Positions 23,301 to 35,554 of a stretch of 64,000 nt of DNA are shown here, piece by piece (the stretch's first letter is position 1; the number at the start of each line of letters is the position of its first letter). The DNA is from Rhytidiadelphus loreus (lineage: Eukaryota; Streptophyta; Bryopsida; Hypnales; Hylocomiaceae). The stretch is taken from assembly GCA_947034895.1 (NCBI GenBank), contig OX344765.1, positions 25,425,001 to 25,489,000 on the forward strand, given 5' to 3'. The notes under the pieces are model-generated. The model saw only the letters and a list, made by a program, of their open reading frames with translations, searched no databases and had not been told where the DNA came from. Both the position numbers and the translations under genes were made by a program.

Positions 23301-24744
23301 GGGTGGATAACAAACAACTCTTTGTGGTTGCAAGAGCCTTGACTATAGACAAAAAACTCCACATCCTTTCCATCTCTAGGCCTTTGTCAAGATGTATTCC
23401 TTGTATGATACATTGCTTGGTATCATTTAGAGAACTGGTCTAAACAATTGTATGCAATGCCTTAACACCATATATGAGAACTACAAATGTCTACATTGAT
23501 GCTTTTTGATCGGTGTCTAAGTTTGTAAAGACAACTACCTACGACATCTATTTATATATTAGTGTTGATACCAACATCATAGGAGACATCAACATGTACT
23601 TTTGATGTTTTCCATGACGTCTCAGAAAATGTCTAGACGTTTAAATGCAGTCTGCATTTCTACTTGTAACAATTCTTGTGTTTTCCATATCCCATATTGT
23701 TTGTCTAACTTTCCACCATCCCTCTTGTATAAAGAGGTTGTCTTCTCCTCTCTATATAATCACATCAAGTGGCTTTTAAGTCATGTACTATAATATCCAA
23801 ATATGGTGTATTTTGTTTGGTGTATTTTGTATTGTATATGGTGTACTATGTATGACATGTTGTATTGGACATTCTTGAAATACATTTGGAGTCATATGAC
23901 ATAATTCTTAATATAGTGTATTATGTATGGTATATTATATATGGTGTATTATATATGAAATGTTGTATTGTATATTATGAAATTTGGATGTGCATTATGT
24001 AGGACTTGTGTAATTGTCCATATTGACATTATGCCAAATAGCACATTTGACCACATAAATGTCAAAAGTGACATCATTTTGTTCTTCTAAATCATATTGG
24101 ACGTTGCAAGAAATATTTATGGTGAAATTAGGACATCTACAATGACATCCCACAACATCTAGATGTTTAAGTTGACGTCTCAATAAATGTTTAGACATCT
24201 ACAATGACGTCTTAGAAAACGTCTAGACGTCTAAGGTGATGTCTTAGAAAACGTCTAGATGTCTAAGTTGATGTCTTTCAAAATGTCTAAATGTCTAAAT
24301 TGATGTCTTTCAAAACGTCTAGACGTCTAAGTTGATGTCTTCAAAAACAATATAAAATTTCTTAAACAACAGGAAAATGCATTGACGTGGCAAAGAAATG
24401 TGTTGACGTGGCATGCCACATCATCCTTACTAAATGCAATGTCAGATGCCACCTCAGATGCCACGTCATGGATGGGCATGGATGAAAAAAAATCCTATAT
24501 GGCTTCCCGCACATGTGTGGCACTTAGGTGGCAGCCACATGGCGACCTTTCAGGACCTCGTTGACCCATGTTTTTTGTGATGTCTGGCGAAAAATTTGTG
24601 ATGTCCGGCCAGATTTTCGATGTTTTTGGCATGTTTGTGCAGGACGCAAGTTTCAAGACGTCCTTGCAGACGTAGAAAAACGTTAGCACAGATGTGCGGA
24701 TGTCTAAATCTCAAAATCTCAAAAAACACAGTTTTCTTATAGTG
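20323..24744. mobile_element. Non-autonomous CACTA (CMC/EnSpm) element, 4.4 kb
   Basis: Starts CACTATAAGAAAACTGTG and ends with its reverse complement, CACAGTTTTCTTATAGTG; the match continues several bases inward. ATT flanks both ends (20,320-20,322 and 24,745-24,747), the 3-bp duplication expected for CACTA. Subterminal regions carry many short repeats of the type GACGTCTAA/GTCTAGACG (densest at about 24,160-24,340) and a tandem repeat with GACGTGG and AATTCAATGACATGG (about 20,735-20,840), as is usual in this class. No transposase is recognisable. A TTAA-ended element (22,119-23,027) is nested inside. Confidence 0.93.
22119..23027 (+). mobile_element. TTAA-ended element, copy B (909 bp), nested in the CACTA element
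   Basis: Begins TTAACCCCTAAAGGACCATT and ends TTGGTCCTTCAGGGGTTAA: inverted repeats with one mismatch. The interior aligns with copy A (12,842-13,770). Non-coding. Confidence 0.82.
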
Positions 24745-24939
24745 ATTCCAGCTACTAGCCGGCAAGTGTACAACAACTTATGCCTTATCTTTAATAAAAT
24801 GCAGAGGATTGCTTTGGTATCATCAATGTATTTGTCTTTCTAGTCCACGGTTCTTCATTACTTTAAGTAGAAAACGTTCTATCAACCACTAGCCGTTATT
24901 ATTTAAGAATTGTTTTTCCCCATATTTGTGGACTTCCAA

Positions 24940-25920
24940 TGTTCCATAATTAGTTAAATTGGGGTTTCAAAATTTGGTCACCAAAAAAATATGAGGATAA
25001 AGGGCCTAACATGCATAACCCCAAACAATTTACAACTTTTCAAAATCTACTCTACAATTCTTTTTAAAGAATTTCTAATGTGATTTTTTCTCTAAGAACT
25101 AGGTGTATTAATTTGAGGCTTCAACACTATAAGAAAGTCAAGATGCAATGGACACCCTTGCACAAAATCTTGAATAGAAAAATCATAATCAATCATTTTC
25201 AAAATCAGACTTTTGATGCTAAAATTAGACTTCAAAGAGAATTTTTCTACAATTTAATCTACTAAAAATAGCAACTTGGTTAGGTTTTATTTAACTACAA
25301 AGTATTAACCCTAGAACATCTAGATCCATCTCCAAAATCGGCTACTTGGAAAAAATCATTATAAAGTACTATTTGGAAAAATATTTTGGACTTGATATAC
25401 AAATAACAGTTGTAGATTACAAATTTTAGATTCCATATGTGTGGTTAGATTCACCAATGCTACCATCAATATTCTTATATAAATTTTGAAAAGAAAAATT
25501 CAGAATATCTTCTAAATTCAATTACAAGCAAACTATTATCATTTTTTGAGTAAAACTTGTTGGAATGGATTCCAAATGAGGTTCTCTTCATTTGGTGATT
25601 TTTTGAAATTTTTGTGTTCTTAAAATCTATGACCTCAGTTTTACAAACCCAGTTTTGAACTAAAATCAATGCAATTTTTGGCTTGATAAACTTTCACATT
25701 TATAATTTTAGAAAAATATGAACTCTAGTAACACCAAATCCAACCATTAGATAGGACAAATATGATGAAGTATCACCACAAATTAGATGACTTTCATCCA
25801 AACTATAATGAGAAAGAAAACTATATTCCAGTCTGTACATCGTCCAAAAAATGGACGTCGGAGCGCTCCAGGGTTAATTGTCAACACCCAAATTGGGTGC
25901 CTCGGGCATTTAGGAGCTAA
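24940..25920 (-). mobile_element. TTAA-family element related to copy C, split by copy D
   Basis: The reverse complement of copy C (34,678-35,308) aligns here: GTCACCAAAAAAATATGAGG, AACATGCATAACC, AAAATCTACTCTACA, TTTCTAATGTGATTTTT, and, after the copy D insertion, GTCAACACC…GGGTGCCTCGGGCATTTAG. The outer right end has mutated (AGGAGCTAA where copy C has AGGGGTTAA), and the left end is not clear. Confidence 0.7.
25305..25877. mobile_element. TTAA-ended element, copy D (573 bp)
   Basis: Bounded by TTAACCCTAGAACATC and GGAGCGCTCCAGGGTTAA. It interrupts a copy C-like element at a TTAA site: text left of it ends CAAAGTA and text right of it continues TTGTCAACACC, as in the uninterrupted copy. 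It shares internal sequence with the element at 40,213-40,771 (ATCATAAAGTACTATTTGGAA-like block). Confidence 0.78.
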
Positions 25921-26640
25921 GCTGAATTGTGCCAGAAATTGTGCCACTGTTGAGGCCGTGCTGTACCTTTGCTTGCGCCATTCGCTACGTATGCACGATC
26001 TCGATCGAGTTGGCGCGAGGTTGTGAGACAGCACTGCAGCAACTGGAAACGGTGAAACGTCTCTTGCCTCGTGATGTTCTCCGTTTCGTCGACAAGTCGC
26101 TCAGTCACCAAAATCCAGACACTTTGCGCAGATCTATCGGCATCCGGTGGAATCGTCTTTCAGTTAAATATTTGGCGTCATCCTGCGCCAGAAATTGTGA
26201 CACAAATGTACGCAGAGGTCTAACAACTTACTGCAATGTAGGCTGTGTACAGATTTGACTAGCTAGGCCTTTGCCAAAGTCGTGGAATAGATGGCGCCAA
26301 TGTCTATAACGTACGAGATTGACGTTCTGATCAGTTCCTAAAACCTGAACTCGACACTGGTGAATCGATCGCACTGGTCTGGATTGTCAATCAGGTACGC
26401 GGGAGGACTGTCATGTGCACGTAATATAGTGTTAGACCGCCCATGGTCAAATAAATTAGGGCTGCAGTCACCTAAGTAGTACCTAAGTAATTGTGTGTGC
26501 ACCTGTCTTAGTGGGAGCAAAGCTTTTCTTGGTCACGGTTTGTCCTATGAGGTTTATTACCTGGTCAAGTTTTTAACCCTTAAAGGACGCACTGGTGTTT
26601 AGTCAGGGAGCGATTTCGGGTGTACCCACCTTATATTCAA
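25921..26640. other. Moderate-GC intergenic segment, no gene identified
   Basis: Richer in GC and CpG than its surroundings, with short overlapping open frames (up to 109 codons at 25,929-26,258) that resemble nothing I know. A near-repeat of TGTGCCAGAAATTGTG occurs at about 25,926 and 26,185. A lone TTAACCCTTAAAGGACGC at about 26,567 resembles a TTAA-family end without a partner. Confidence 0.35.
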
Positions 26641-26649
26641 ACCGTAATG

Positions 26650-27391
26650 TTACGGTCTAACTACAACTACAGTACAACGCTTTCCATGGAGGAACTTCAC
26701 TATGAGAATCTGGCCAACACGGCCAACTAATGTAGGGCTGAATGTCCTCATCAATCGTATCTCCAAATACATGAAAATTGTTGAGACAGAAACCGCTGTA
26801 GTCTTGAACTCTGCTGAAAATGAACGGACATTTTCCAATCTCGCCTTTATAAGACTGACCCAAACACTCGTAAGTACATTTTGTGAAGGAGCCAGAACCA
26901 TGGAGACGAAAAAGGAAAAAAATCCCAAAGGGCTGGCTCCATGTGCAGCTGCGCATGAAGCCAGACATTGCTGGACCAAAACTTGAAGTGGCCGCCGTAC
27001 TGTCATTTTTGAAAAAATAACTGCTAGTCTTTTATTCTTACTGGGTGATTAACATGGGAGCAGGTCGCTATACTTCAAGGAAAAACAAAAAACAAGTTCC
27101 CGGAACTCGTGAAAGCATTAGAAAATGGATGGGAAGTTGGCATTTACAGTAGTTACGACACAGAGCTCTCCTACAGCACTTCATTACCATAAACATTACC
27201 AAACATGGCAACCCTTGACAATCTCAATCCAATTGATTATGCTTCAAAAATGTTCAGACCAAATCTTTCTAATAAATGTACATCTGTTGCCTAAATTTTT
27301 TCCTGTACCACACAATAATTTCCAAAAAATGGTCATGGTACTATGCTTCAATAATTCTTCAGAAAAGTTCACCTGCATGTGGGCATGCTTC
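26650..27391 (-). other. ARP4 downstream region, including the likely 3'UTR
   Basis: Follows the ARP4 stop. It is the parent of the duplicated block at 612-1847. No separate gene is supported; overlapping short frames are not conserved between the two copies. A 28-bp near-palindrome lies at 26,935-26,962. Confidence 0.45.
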
Positions 27392-30300
27392 CTAAGGGCA
27401 TTTTCTCTGCACATATGTGGGACCGTGCTCTTCATACCTGTATGCCAGAAAAAGATGAACAAAAACGAGATAACAAAGTTGTCATCACATGTATCGATAT
27501 TGCTCAAAATATGAAATCACAAGAGGTGAGAAGCAGCTGGAAATCCAAGATGACTACCCTAGAGCAGCCAACTCTACGACTCACTCTACATCATCATACT
27601 AGCAAAGTTTCTCAAACAAATTTGTTCCAACAAGCCAAGTCCAAGTGCAGATCAATAAATACACAGCAAACCACATGGAGAAAGAATAGCTATTCAGAAA
27701 ATCCAGAATTTGTAAACATTCCTGTGTAGAACGGACTGTACTTACTCTGCTTTGGAGAACCACATTTGTTGGAAAGAGCCCAATGAAGCCAGAATACTTC
27801 CACCTATCCATACACTGCAGAAATTCACTCATCAAGAAAAAGGTTAAACAGGGAAAACAGTAATGCGGGTTTCCTGATTTCTTCCTACTTTAATCATGAA
27901 TTGAGTAAGAAATAATAATAAAATGAGATAAACAGGAAAATTACCAAACTAAGAGAATCAAGAATTAAGCATGAAAAAAACGAATTTGACAAGATTTCTC
28001 TAAATTGCGCAAGGAAGGGCAGTGGGAACCACCTGAATCGCCGCTCCAACGCGTTCCCGCTGGCCAACACTTTCACGCGCGCAGCTTGCGGTGCTTCCTG
28101 CACTCAAGGAAAAAATCTCACATCATCAGGACCAACACAAACAGACTACATTATGAAGCTGGGACTAATTAGGGAATTTTTAACATCATAGTCGTGAACC
28201 ACGTTAAAGCTTGAGCACAATGGAAGATACAAAAATTGATTAAAATAATGTTTCCAGATCGGTTGCTTACTTCCATGAGATCCTTTTCTAGTCGCTCCTT
28301 CATTTGCTGCATGGAAGCCGTTCCACCAGCAAGCTGATTCACAACAGTAAGAAACTGTTACTATCCATTCCCCATAATAGAACTACTTGAAAAATGACTA
28401 ACAGATGCTTCACATATTAGATTTAAAATTATCATAATGGTTTCATGACATAATTAAAGCAATCACTACTGATAAACCGAAAAGTGTCAAAGAAACCTTA
28501 AGCAACCCACTATTTCATTTGTATCACAAAATGTTATATGGAGAAAATTTTGTCAGTTGGTGACACCGGAGTGAGGGAACGAACCATCACACTGTTGAAT
28601 AACTCTCGTCTTATATCAACATCACATTTGTTGATGCTCTCAATCACCTGCGCACACCAGAACTCTACCCATTAGAATGTTTGAATCAATCAGACTTTCC
28701 GACAATACAGAAAATACCTGGCACTGCTGGGCTTCGAATTGTTGAGGACTGTATCTGTAAAGCTTCTAGGAGTACAGCAATGATTGATGCGCACTATAAC
28801 TGTACTGTAGGTATCAAGTCTCAGGCTCTCATTACTGCGTTCACAGTTGCTGATATCATCGGTGTATTCAATGAACACGTTAAAATGATTTGTTGGTAAC
28901 CATGACAAATGAATCTCACCATTTGTGGGAGGCCATTAAATGGTACTCCAGCTTCAGTGCCATACTTCTCCATGCCAGGAATAGTCTGTCCCAACAGTCA
29001 CGATGTTTTTTAAGTTAGTGTCTTGAGAGCACAAAGCTAAGAGAATAAAAGGTTTAAAAATTACACGAAACAAAAAAATTAGGGAAAAACCTGTATAAGA
29101 GTGGGGTTAAACAAGATGTCTGCGATCTTAAAACGATCAGCTCCAACTTCTATTATCCTGTACAATCCAAAGCAGGAATACTTCAGAATCCAAATGACGA
29201 AAATCGATTACAGAAAGTGAAACCGAGAAGTACACATCATAATCTGGAATATTTGAAACGGACACTTACTGGCCATCCGGAAGCTCATAGGGAGTTGTTG
29301 GTATATTAGCATATGATGTATCTGTGCAGGTCAATCGCCCCTCAAGATAATCAGCATAAATCTTCTCCAAAGCCTAGCACAAGACTAATCGCAACAAGAT
29401 AAACAAAGCTAGCTACACCTATCACAAAAAACAAAGACTCAAGCAGCAAGTTAACCTCAAAAGACAAACATGTTTGCAATCTTGAACAGGAAGAGCCAGA
29501 ATAAGGAAAGATCACCATCGAAAGCAGAATCCGGTACGCGGCAGACTGTGTCCTTAATATCAGCTACAACATTTCTCTGCGAATAAGCGTAATAGCTTTC
29601 CGTGGTGTTTGGAACATCAAGGGGAATCAACTGCTAGAACAGTAAATCAATAGTAAGGGTAACAGCTAAATTTGGCAACACGATCTGAAAAATTATAGAA
29701 CAAATGGTAGAAGGTTGGGACTCAAGTTGGTAACTAGTCACAAACCTCATACTCCCCCTGGCGAATTTCCTTGCGCTTGAATGAGAACCGTGGTCTGATC
29801 TGCAATCAAACTAAATTTGTTGGAGATTAAATAGTTGATGCACGGGACAACGATTACTAAAGCAGGTCCTTTGATTCCAAATTATAATACATCAACACAA
29901 AAGGACAACTGAAGGACGAGTAGCCGATTACTCACACTTAAATATAACCACATGCTTCAGTAGCTTAGGCCATCAAAAAGATCAGTGCGCAATTCCAGCA
30001 AGGTGGCATATGTGCATATAGTAACTCACTTTAAGGCCCTTCGCTTCCAGCGTTCGTTGAAGGCAATCAGTGAGAACTTCCCCTCCAATTGCCGATCTTA
30101 CTGTAGCCTGTCCACCCACGTTCCTTAATAAATCAATTTCGATCCCGTGAGTCGCTTTTTCAAAACATGACAGCATACAAAGTGCTTTCAGCCCATGTTT
30201 TCAGGAGATGACATTCGTGATGGAAATGTCCATCAACTCAGACCCCACCAATGCCATTTAAGCGGACCACAGAAAATAAGAAAGATTCGCAGTACCTTCT

Positions 30301-33076
30301 GAAGAACGTAACCATCATGCACTGCAGCCACAGTAGTAGAGCCTCCCCCACTTTCATCACCAACCACAAAATCGTCAAAAGGATCCACATGGCATTCCTA
30401 AAAAATATTCAGCGATGATTCAAAAGGGTAGAAATACATAAACTTCAATGTATGAGCGATGAAAAGGGAAAGCAACTGATGAACTAGAAAAAACCACAAG
30501 AGCATGATGAGGTAACAAACCAGTCTACAACAAGTGATGTTGCTCGACCCGATGCAAAGGATGTCAAGACCTAGATCATCACACCAACGTCTTACACATG
30601 CGGACAAAAGGAGTTCCAGAATAATCCAAGATTGTTAACAGTGAATCAGAATGAGCCTGAATTGATAACTAGACACTGGAAATCAAATGCAATAATTACT
30701 CCTGATGTAGAGAATTCTGTTCAACTGAATACTAAGAACTGTGCAAACAATGTAAAATATTATAGTCGGAATGGGAAGGTAATTTTATAACACATCATGA
30801 CAGAAATTGCATACCGCATTTTTGGCCAGAAATAGAGCGGGTACGTCATACTTCTCAAACATAAGCTCAACCATTCTGCAACAGAGGTCAGATGTCTACA
30901 GATGAAAATTACATACTTGAACGACCCCATGACAGAACCGGCAAAATATAAGAGGCGGATGAGCTCAACCAGGTATTAAAACATGGTAATGATCTGAGTC
31001 ATTCTAGTTGGTTTTTTAAAAGCATCTCTGAACTAGAAGGTACGCTACAATCAGACGAGAAGATTGGGGAAACTCACTTTTCACGATGTTGTTGAGTGTT
31101 GAAGGAGGGTTCTGCAAGGAGCATTGGGTGCTCTTTAGGGTCTATCAATAGACGATCTCTGTTCAGCACAGGGATCAGTCTCAAAATTATAGACAAGGAT
31201 ACATGGCCCATGGTTGTTTGCGTATAAGCAGTAATAAGAGAAATGGACAATCTGAACTCATAGCTAACAAGAGATACAAAACAGACTGATACGACTTTGA
31301 ACAATTAGGAAAATAACAAGCGGAAGCAGAGAAGAGTTTTAGGTCAAGGAGAGAGCAAACGAGAAACCCAAAAAATTCATCTGTAGATTTTGCAATGAAG
31401 AAGGAAGTAAAAATCGTGCAGTCAACTCGTGAAAGTCGAGAATCGCAAGAATACCTTAGAGCATGATCCCAAAGACTCTCCACAACATCCCAGTCAGCAA
31501 CAAGGCCATCCTTCATTGCTGGTACAACCTGTAGTACCCAAATAAGAAAATCTTGAATAGGGTACAGTTTAGAACTTCTTTAAGGGTCATAATGAACTGC
31601 TTCATACACCTAACAAAACAAAGAAGACACTGGGCAACATACAACTACAGCAAGCCACAAACAACGACATAGCAAGGATGCAATTCACAGTCTTGCCTCA
31701 TTACTGCACAAAGATTTTCAAGAGCAATCCCAACCATATTGCATTATTCCCAGGTTTTACAGATTAATAAAGACCGGCAGAAGTTGCAAAATTAGGGAAG
31801 CTGTGAGGCATTTACCTCCATGTGATCTCTGCGGTAGCCAAGACCTTGCACACCCGCATACAGTTTCTTTGCTTTGGCCATCTCGGCTTCGCCAGGCTTC
31901 TTGGCCTCCATCACTGTGTCCCCCCCTCCATCGACCACTAGTCCTGGGGTCTCTACCGATCCCACAACCTAGAACGGAAAGCATAAGCATTAATAGGTCG
32001 TCTCATACTACAAGTTGGAAAATTCCTTCCAAAGTCATGCTGTTAAATTGTCCAAACGCAATTTACAAGTTTAACTAGAACTAAATTCTGATCAATATCT
32101 CACATCGGCGCATATGCAGATTACATATATTTCCAGTTTCCAAATTAGTATCACCTCTTAAATCATGAGAAACCAATTAAGACTTACCGATGGAAATACA
32201 GACTTGGGTTGATCTTCACCTGCATAACCAGCCTTGACGGAGTGTGAACCAAGGTCCAACACTATCGCCGATACCTCGTCTAAACAAACAATATCAGGAA
32301 TCATTTCAGAAACTCCGCGCTGCAATTGGATTGATATTATATTCATGCCCCAGGCACAACAAAACGAACCAATACGATAATCAATTCATGAGTCTGGAAC
32401 GTAAAATTGCAAGCTCTTCATGGGAGTCTCACATTTTAGAAGCTCTTGCATTCACTACTTAGGAAAGGGACGCAATCGCGTTCCCTCACACAAATTATAG
32501 ATGGCCGTCTAGACAGATCTTTTCGAACCAAAATTAGGCATCTGTAATGATATAGAGAATAAATTCGAATTGGAATTTGATCCCAGCTATGGCCACTGAT
32601 CACTGCAGTCCTACACCTATACACAAGACATCACTTGCATCTAATCTGAAATTGAAGATGACACCTTCAGGCTAATCCGATTCTGCACAAATTTCGCGGA
32701 CCAGGATATATTGATTCTTTTGGTTTAGTGTAATGAGAGTTAGTTCCAGCTCCGAAACTAAGCAGCGCCAGTTAGAACGAGGGGTTAGAATGTAGAATCG
32801 GGAACCCCCCCTGCAATATACACAGCATCCCTAGATGTCTCCTGTTTCCAGATGACTCTGATAACACATCTTGCAGCGGAGGTTAAGTGAGGTCAAGTGA
32901 TCGTTGCCAAGTACGTCACAGTCATCAATGGCACAGACAGAACGAACATCAAACAGTCCAATGCCTGTCCCATTGATTGTTCCCGATTGAAAGAAGCGAC
33001 ATTGATCACCTTCTGAGTATCGAAGCAAAATATTCCGAGAAAATGGCGTAGGAAAAAACTCACCACCACCGTACAT
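27392..33076 (-). CDS. ARP4: Actin-related protein 4, ARP4 (19 exons, 439 aa)
   Basis: ARP4 is a nuclear actin relative found as a subunit of the SWR1, INO80 and NuA4-type chromatin complexes. Exons, in transcript order: 33,064-33,076; 32,188-32,279; 31,816-31,968; 31,455-31,528; 31,078-31,158; 30,815-30,875; 30,521-30,570; 30,296-30,350; 30,030-30,107; 29,746-29,799; 29,516-29,633; 29,270-29,321; 29,091-29,157; 28,920-28,985; 28,585-28,647; 28,271-28,333; 28,033-28,097; 27,746-27,814; 27,392-27,437. All joins are GT-AG and keep one frame of 1320 bases. The protein starts MYGGDEVSAIV and ends RKCP. Phosphate-binding loops are visible ([15 protein letters not shown] from residue 14; DCGGGSTT at 174-181), as are the conserved [16 protein letters not shown] and KVLASGN…[19 protein letters not shown] signatures. 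Length matches the plant family (about 440 aa). Exon 11 has two adjacent possible acceptors (29,633 or 29,630), one residue apart. The first exon holds only 13 coding bases. Confidence 0.96.
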
Positions 33077-33440
33077 TGCGATCAGTTGCGCCAAACCTCA
33101 GTCTAGCTCCGTCACTTGGTAAGCAAATATAACTCGGAGATAGTCCCGAAATTAAGAGCAAAAAAACAGGCAAGAGAAAGAGGGAATCACAACGAAGAGA
33201 CGTGAGAAACAAAAGTTTCTGATCGAGGCTTCTGCAATTTTGGGGATCGCGGAGTCGGCAGGACCAGCATCCGGGAAGCGAGAAACCCTAGTTCGAGAAA
33301 CACATACTTGAATGGGATGGATGGATGAATAGAGGTAAGCGACTGTCATTCGTCTTCAGTTCGATTGGTAAGTGATTCCGTCCTCCTGGAAGAGGGGGAC
33401 GCCCTTAGCTATGCGCACCTATAATCTTCACTAATTTCAA
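33077..33440 (-). promoter_or_regulatory. ARP4 upstream region
   Basis: GC content is higher than in the flanking repeats, as expected for 5' leader and promoter. No specific element can be named. Confidence 0.35.
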
Positions 33441-34677
33441 CTGAGCATAGTTACTATTATCAAATATAAATTGTTTTTATTGGAATTTATTGGAAACTAA
33501 AAGAGGATTCCAATGCACTTAATCATGTATTATTTGGACCCCCTTATGAATAAGTTATGAATTTTCAAAGTATTGTCTCTATCTAGGTGCATCGAACATC
33601 AATAACAAATCTCTTCTAGAGACTCTCGTGTTTTGTCTATCTATATCTTTCGTAATCAAAATATCTAAGTTAGTATTTTATTGCAATTTTTTGGTCCAAA
33701 TGTAGGTGTTGCGTTTTGAACACAAATGATTATTGGTGTAAATTTATGAGGCCAATTAGCTTTCTTTTCAAAACAAAAATTTGGAGCTTTGCTCTAAAAT
33801 ATTACCTCTAGAATCTAGATATAAATCAAGAACAAATTGTTTATCACAAATGATAAATTTTGAAAATTTTGAAGTCAAATTTGAAATCAAAGATCATGAA
33901 GAATTTGAGAGATGTGACAAAGCACAAAACTAATGACCCAAAATAGAAGTAGGTTTTGACAATTATTGGCACTCATGGAAAAAAAAATTCTCTTCAATCA
34001 TAGAAGGCTTGTAGGAATATTATAACATAATTTTCTTTATAATGTCTTAAAAGGAGGCACATTATGACGTAGTCAAACCTTGAAATCCTTTATTTAATAC
34101 TCTAATACATTTTTAACACATTTCATTTTGCTATTTGAATATGAACAAGATTTTTGTTTTTATACAATACAATACAACTACTTTTCTTATACATTTTGTA
34201 GAATTTTCTTATAGTTTATTAATGTTATCATTTTATCATGAAATTTTGGAAAAAAATGAAACAAAAATCTTATTAAATAAATACATTATAAATTCAAAAA
34301 CGATAATTTTAGTATACCTATAAGTGTATATTATAGTTTAATACATCATTGTGTAAATCAACTTTCCTTCACCACCCTAAATGTAGAAAAGGCATTAAAA
34401 TTGTTAACTTCAAATTGCAATTAAAAACAACTTATTTCACTAAAGTGTTTGAAGTTTTCAAACTCATTAGGGGCAGTTTTTACCCTAGGCCAAACCAAAG
34501 GACCACAAGCACTCAAGGGAGGGCTACTTTTTATATGTAACGATGGGAGACAAGAGCCCAAGACAAAAATATAGTAATGATACTGTGCGTGGTTTGAGTG
34601 TAACTCAAACCCAAGAGAGATCATAGCTGGGTCATAAATATTTATTATTAATTCAACATCATAAACCACAAGATCAA
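33441..34677. repeat. AT-rich repeat sequence
   Basis: 33,440-33,760 resembles 62,940-63,340 and 63,820-63,870 (shared blocks such as GATTCCAATGCACTT then AATAAGTTAT). No coding content. Confidence 0.45.
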
Positions 34678-35308
34678 TTAACCCCTACATGCCCAAGGCA
34701 CCAAATTCTAGTATTGACAAAACTTTGAAGTTAGATAAAAGCTTACCAAATTACTATTTTTAATAGTTTATGTTTTTGAAAATTTGGATTTTTGTAAATG
34801 AATGATTATGATTTTTTTATTCAAGATTTTGTGCAAAGGCCTCCATTGCAAATCTTGATTTTCTAGTGTTGCATGAGGACTCTTGGAAATGAGCCTCAAA
34901 TACATTATTGATCTTGGAGTAAAAATCACATTAGAAATTCATTAAAAAAAAATGTAGAGTAGATTTTGATTAGCTATAAATTGATTAAGGTTATGCATGT
35001 TATATTCTTTAACCTCATATTTTTTTTGGTGACCTCAATTTCAGATTTGACATGTGAAAAGAGTATTGAAAGACTTCAAATCACTTTCACAATTTTAACA
35101 CCCTCATGATCAAACATTATAATCTTTCAATGCATAAGTGACAACGTTGTGTTTTCTTTTCGTGCGTGATTTCTAGCATGTTTAGTTTGAATTTGTATGG
35201 TTATATTTTTTTTTAAATTGATAAAACTTATCAAAATGTTGGTTTTTAATTCAATTTAGAGTAAATTCCAAGAAGCTCAAAAAAAGACCCTTGACATTTA
35301 GGGGTTAA
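34678..35308 (+). mobile_element. TTAA-ended element, copy C (631 bp)
   Basis: Begins TTAACCCCTACATGCCCAAG and ends CTTGACATTTAGGGGTTAA, an imperfect inverted repeat. An inverted relative lies at 24,940-25,920. Non-coding. Confidence 0.75.
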
Positions 35309-35554
35309 ATAAGCAAAATCTATGGTTGCAAGATTTTAGCTCATCTAAAGTTCATCCATTTATCAATATGAAGAAGTGAAATCGTGGTTGACCTTCAAAA
35401 GGACACTTGTAGTCCTTGGAGTTCTTCCAGAGTTAGTAAGAACCCCGACAGTGTAAAATCACTCAAAACATTTGTGCCTACTCAAGAAGAACACTACAAA
35501 CAAGGTTCGAAGAGCACGACTTCAAGCTCTACCGTTTCCGCGCGTTAGGGTTTG

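Noticed and set aside
29391..29420. An earlier acceptor for ARP4 exon 12 giving [12 protein letters not shown]
   Set aside because: Its phase does not fit the preceding donor at 29,515; the acceptor before 29,321 restores [16 protein letters not shown], which fits the family.
30296..30397. A 34-codon in-frame exon of ARP4 beginning ECHVDPF
   Set aside because: It would replace the conserved [17 protein letters not shown] segment. That segment is found upstream at 30,521-30,570 and joins perfectly to 30,350, so the shorter exon is the right one and the gene is intact.
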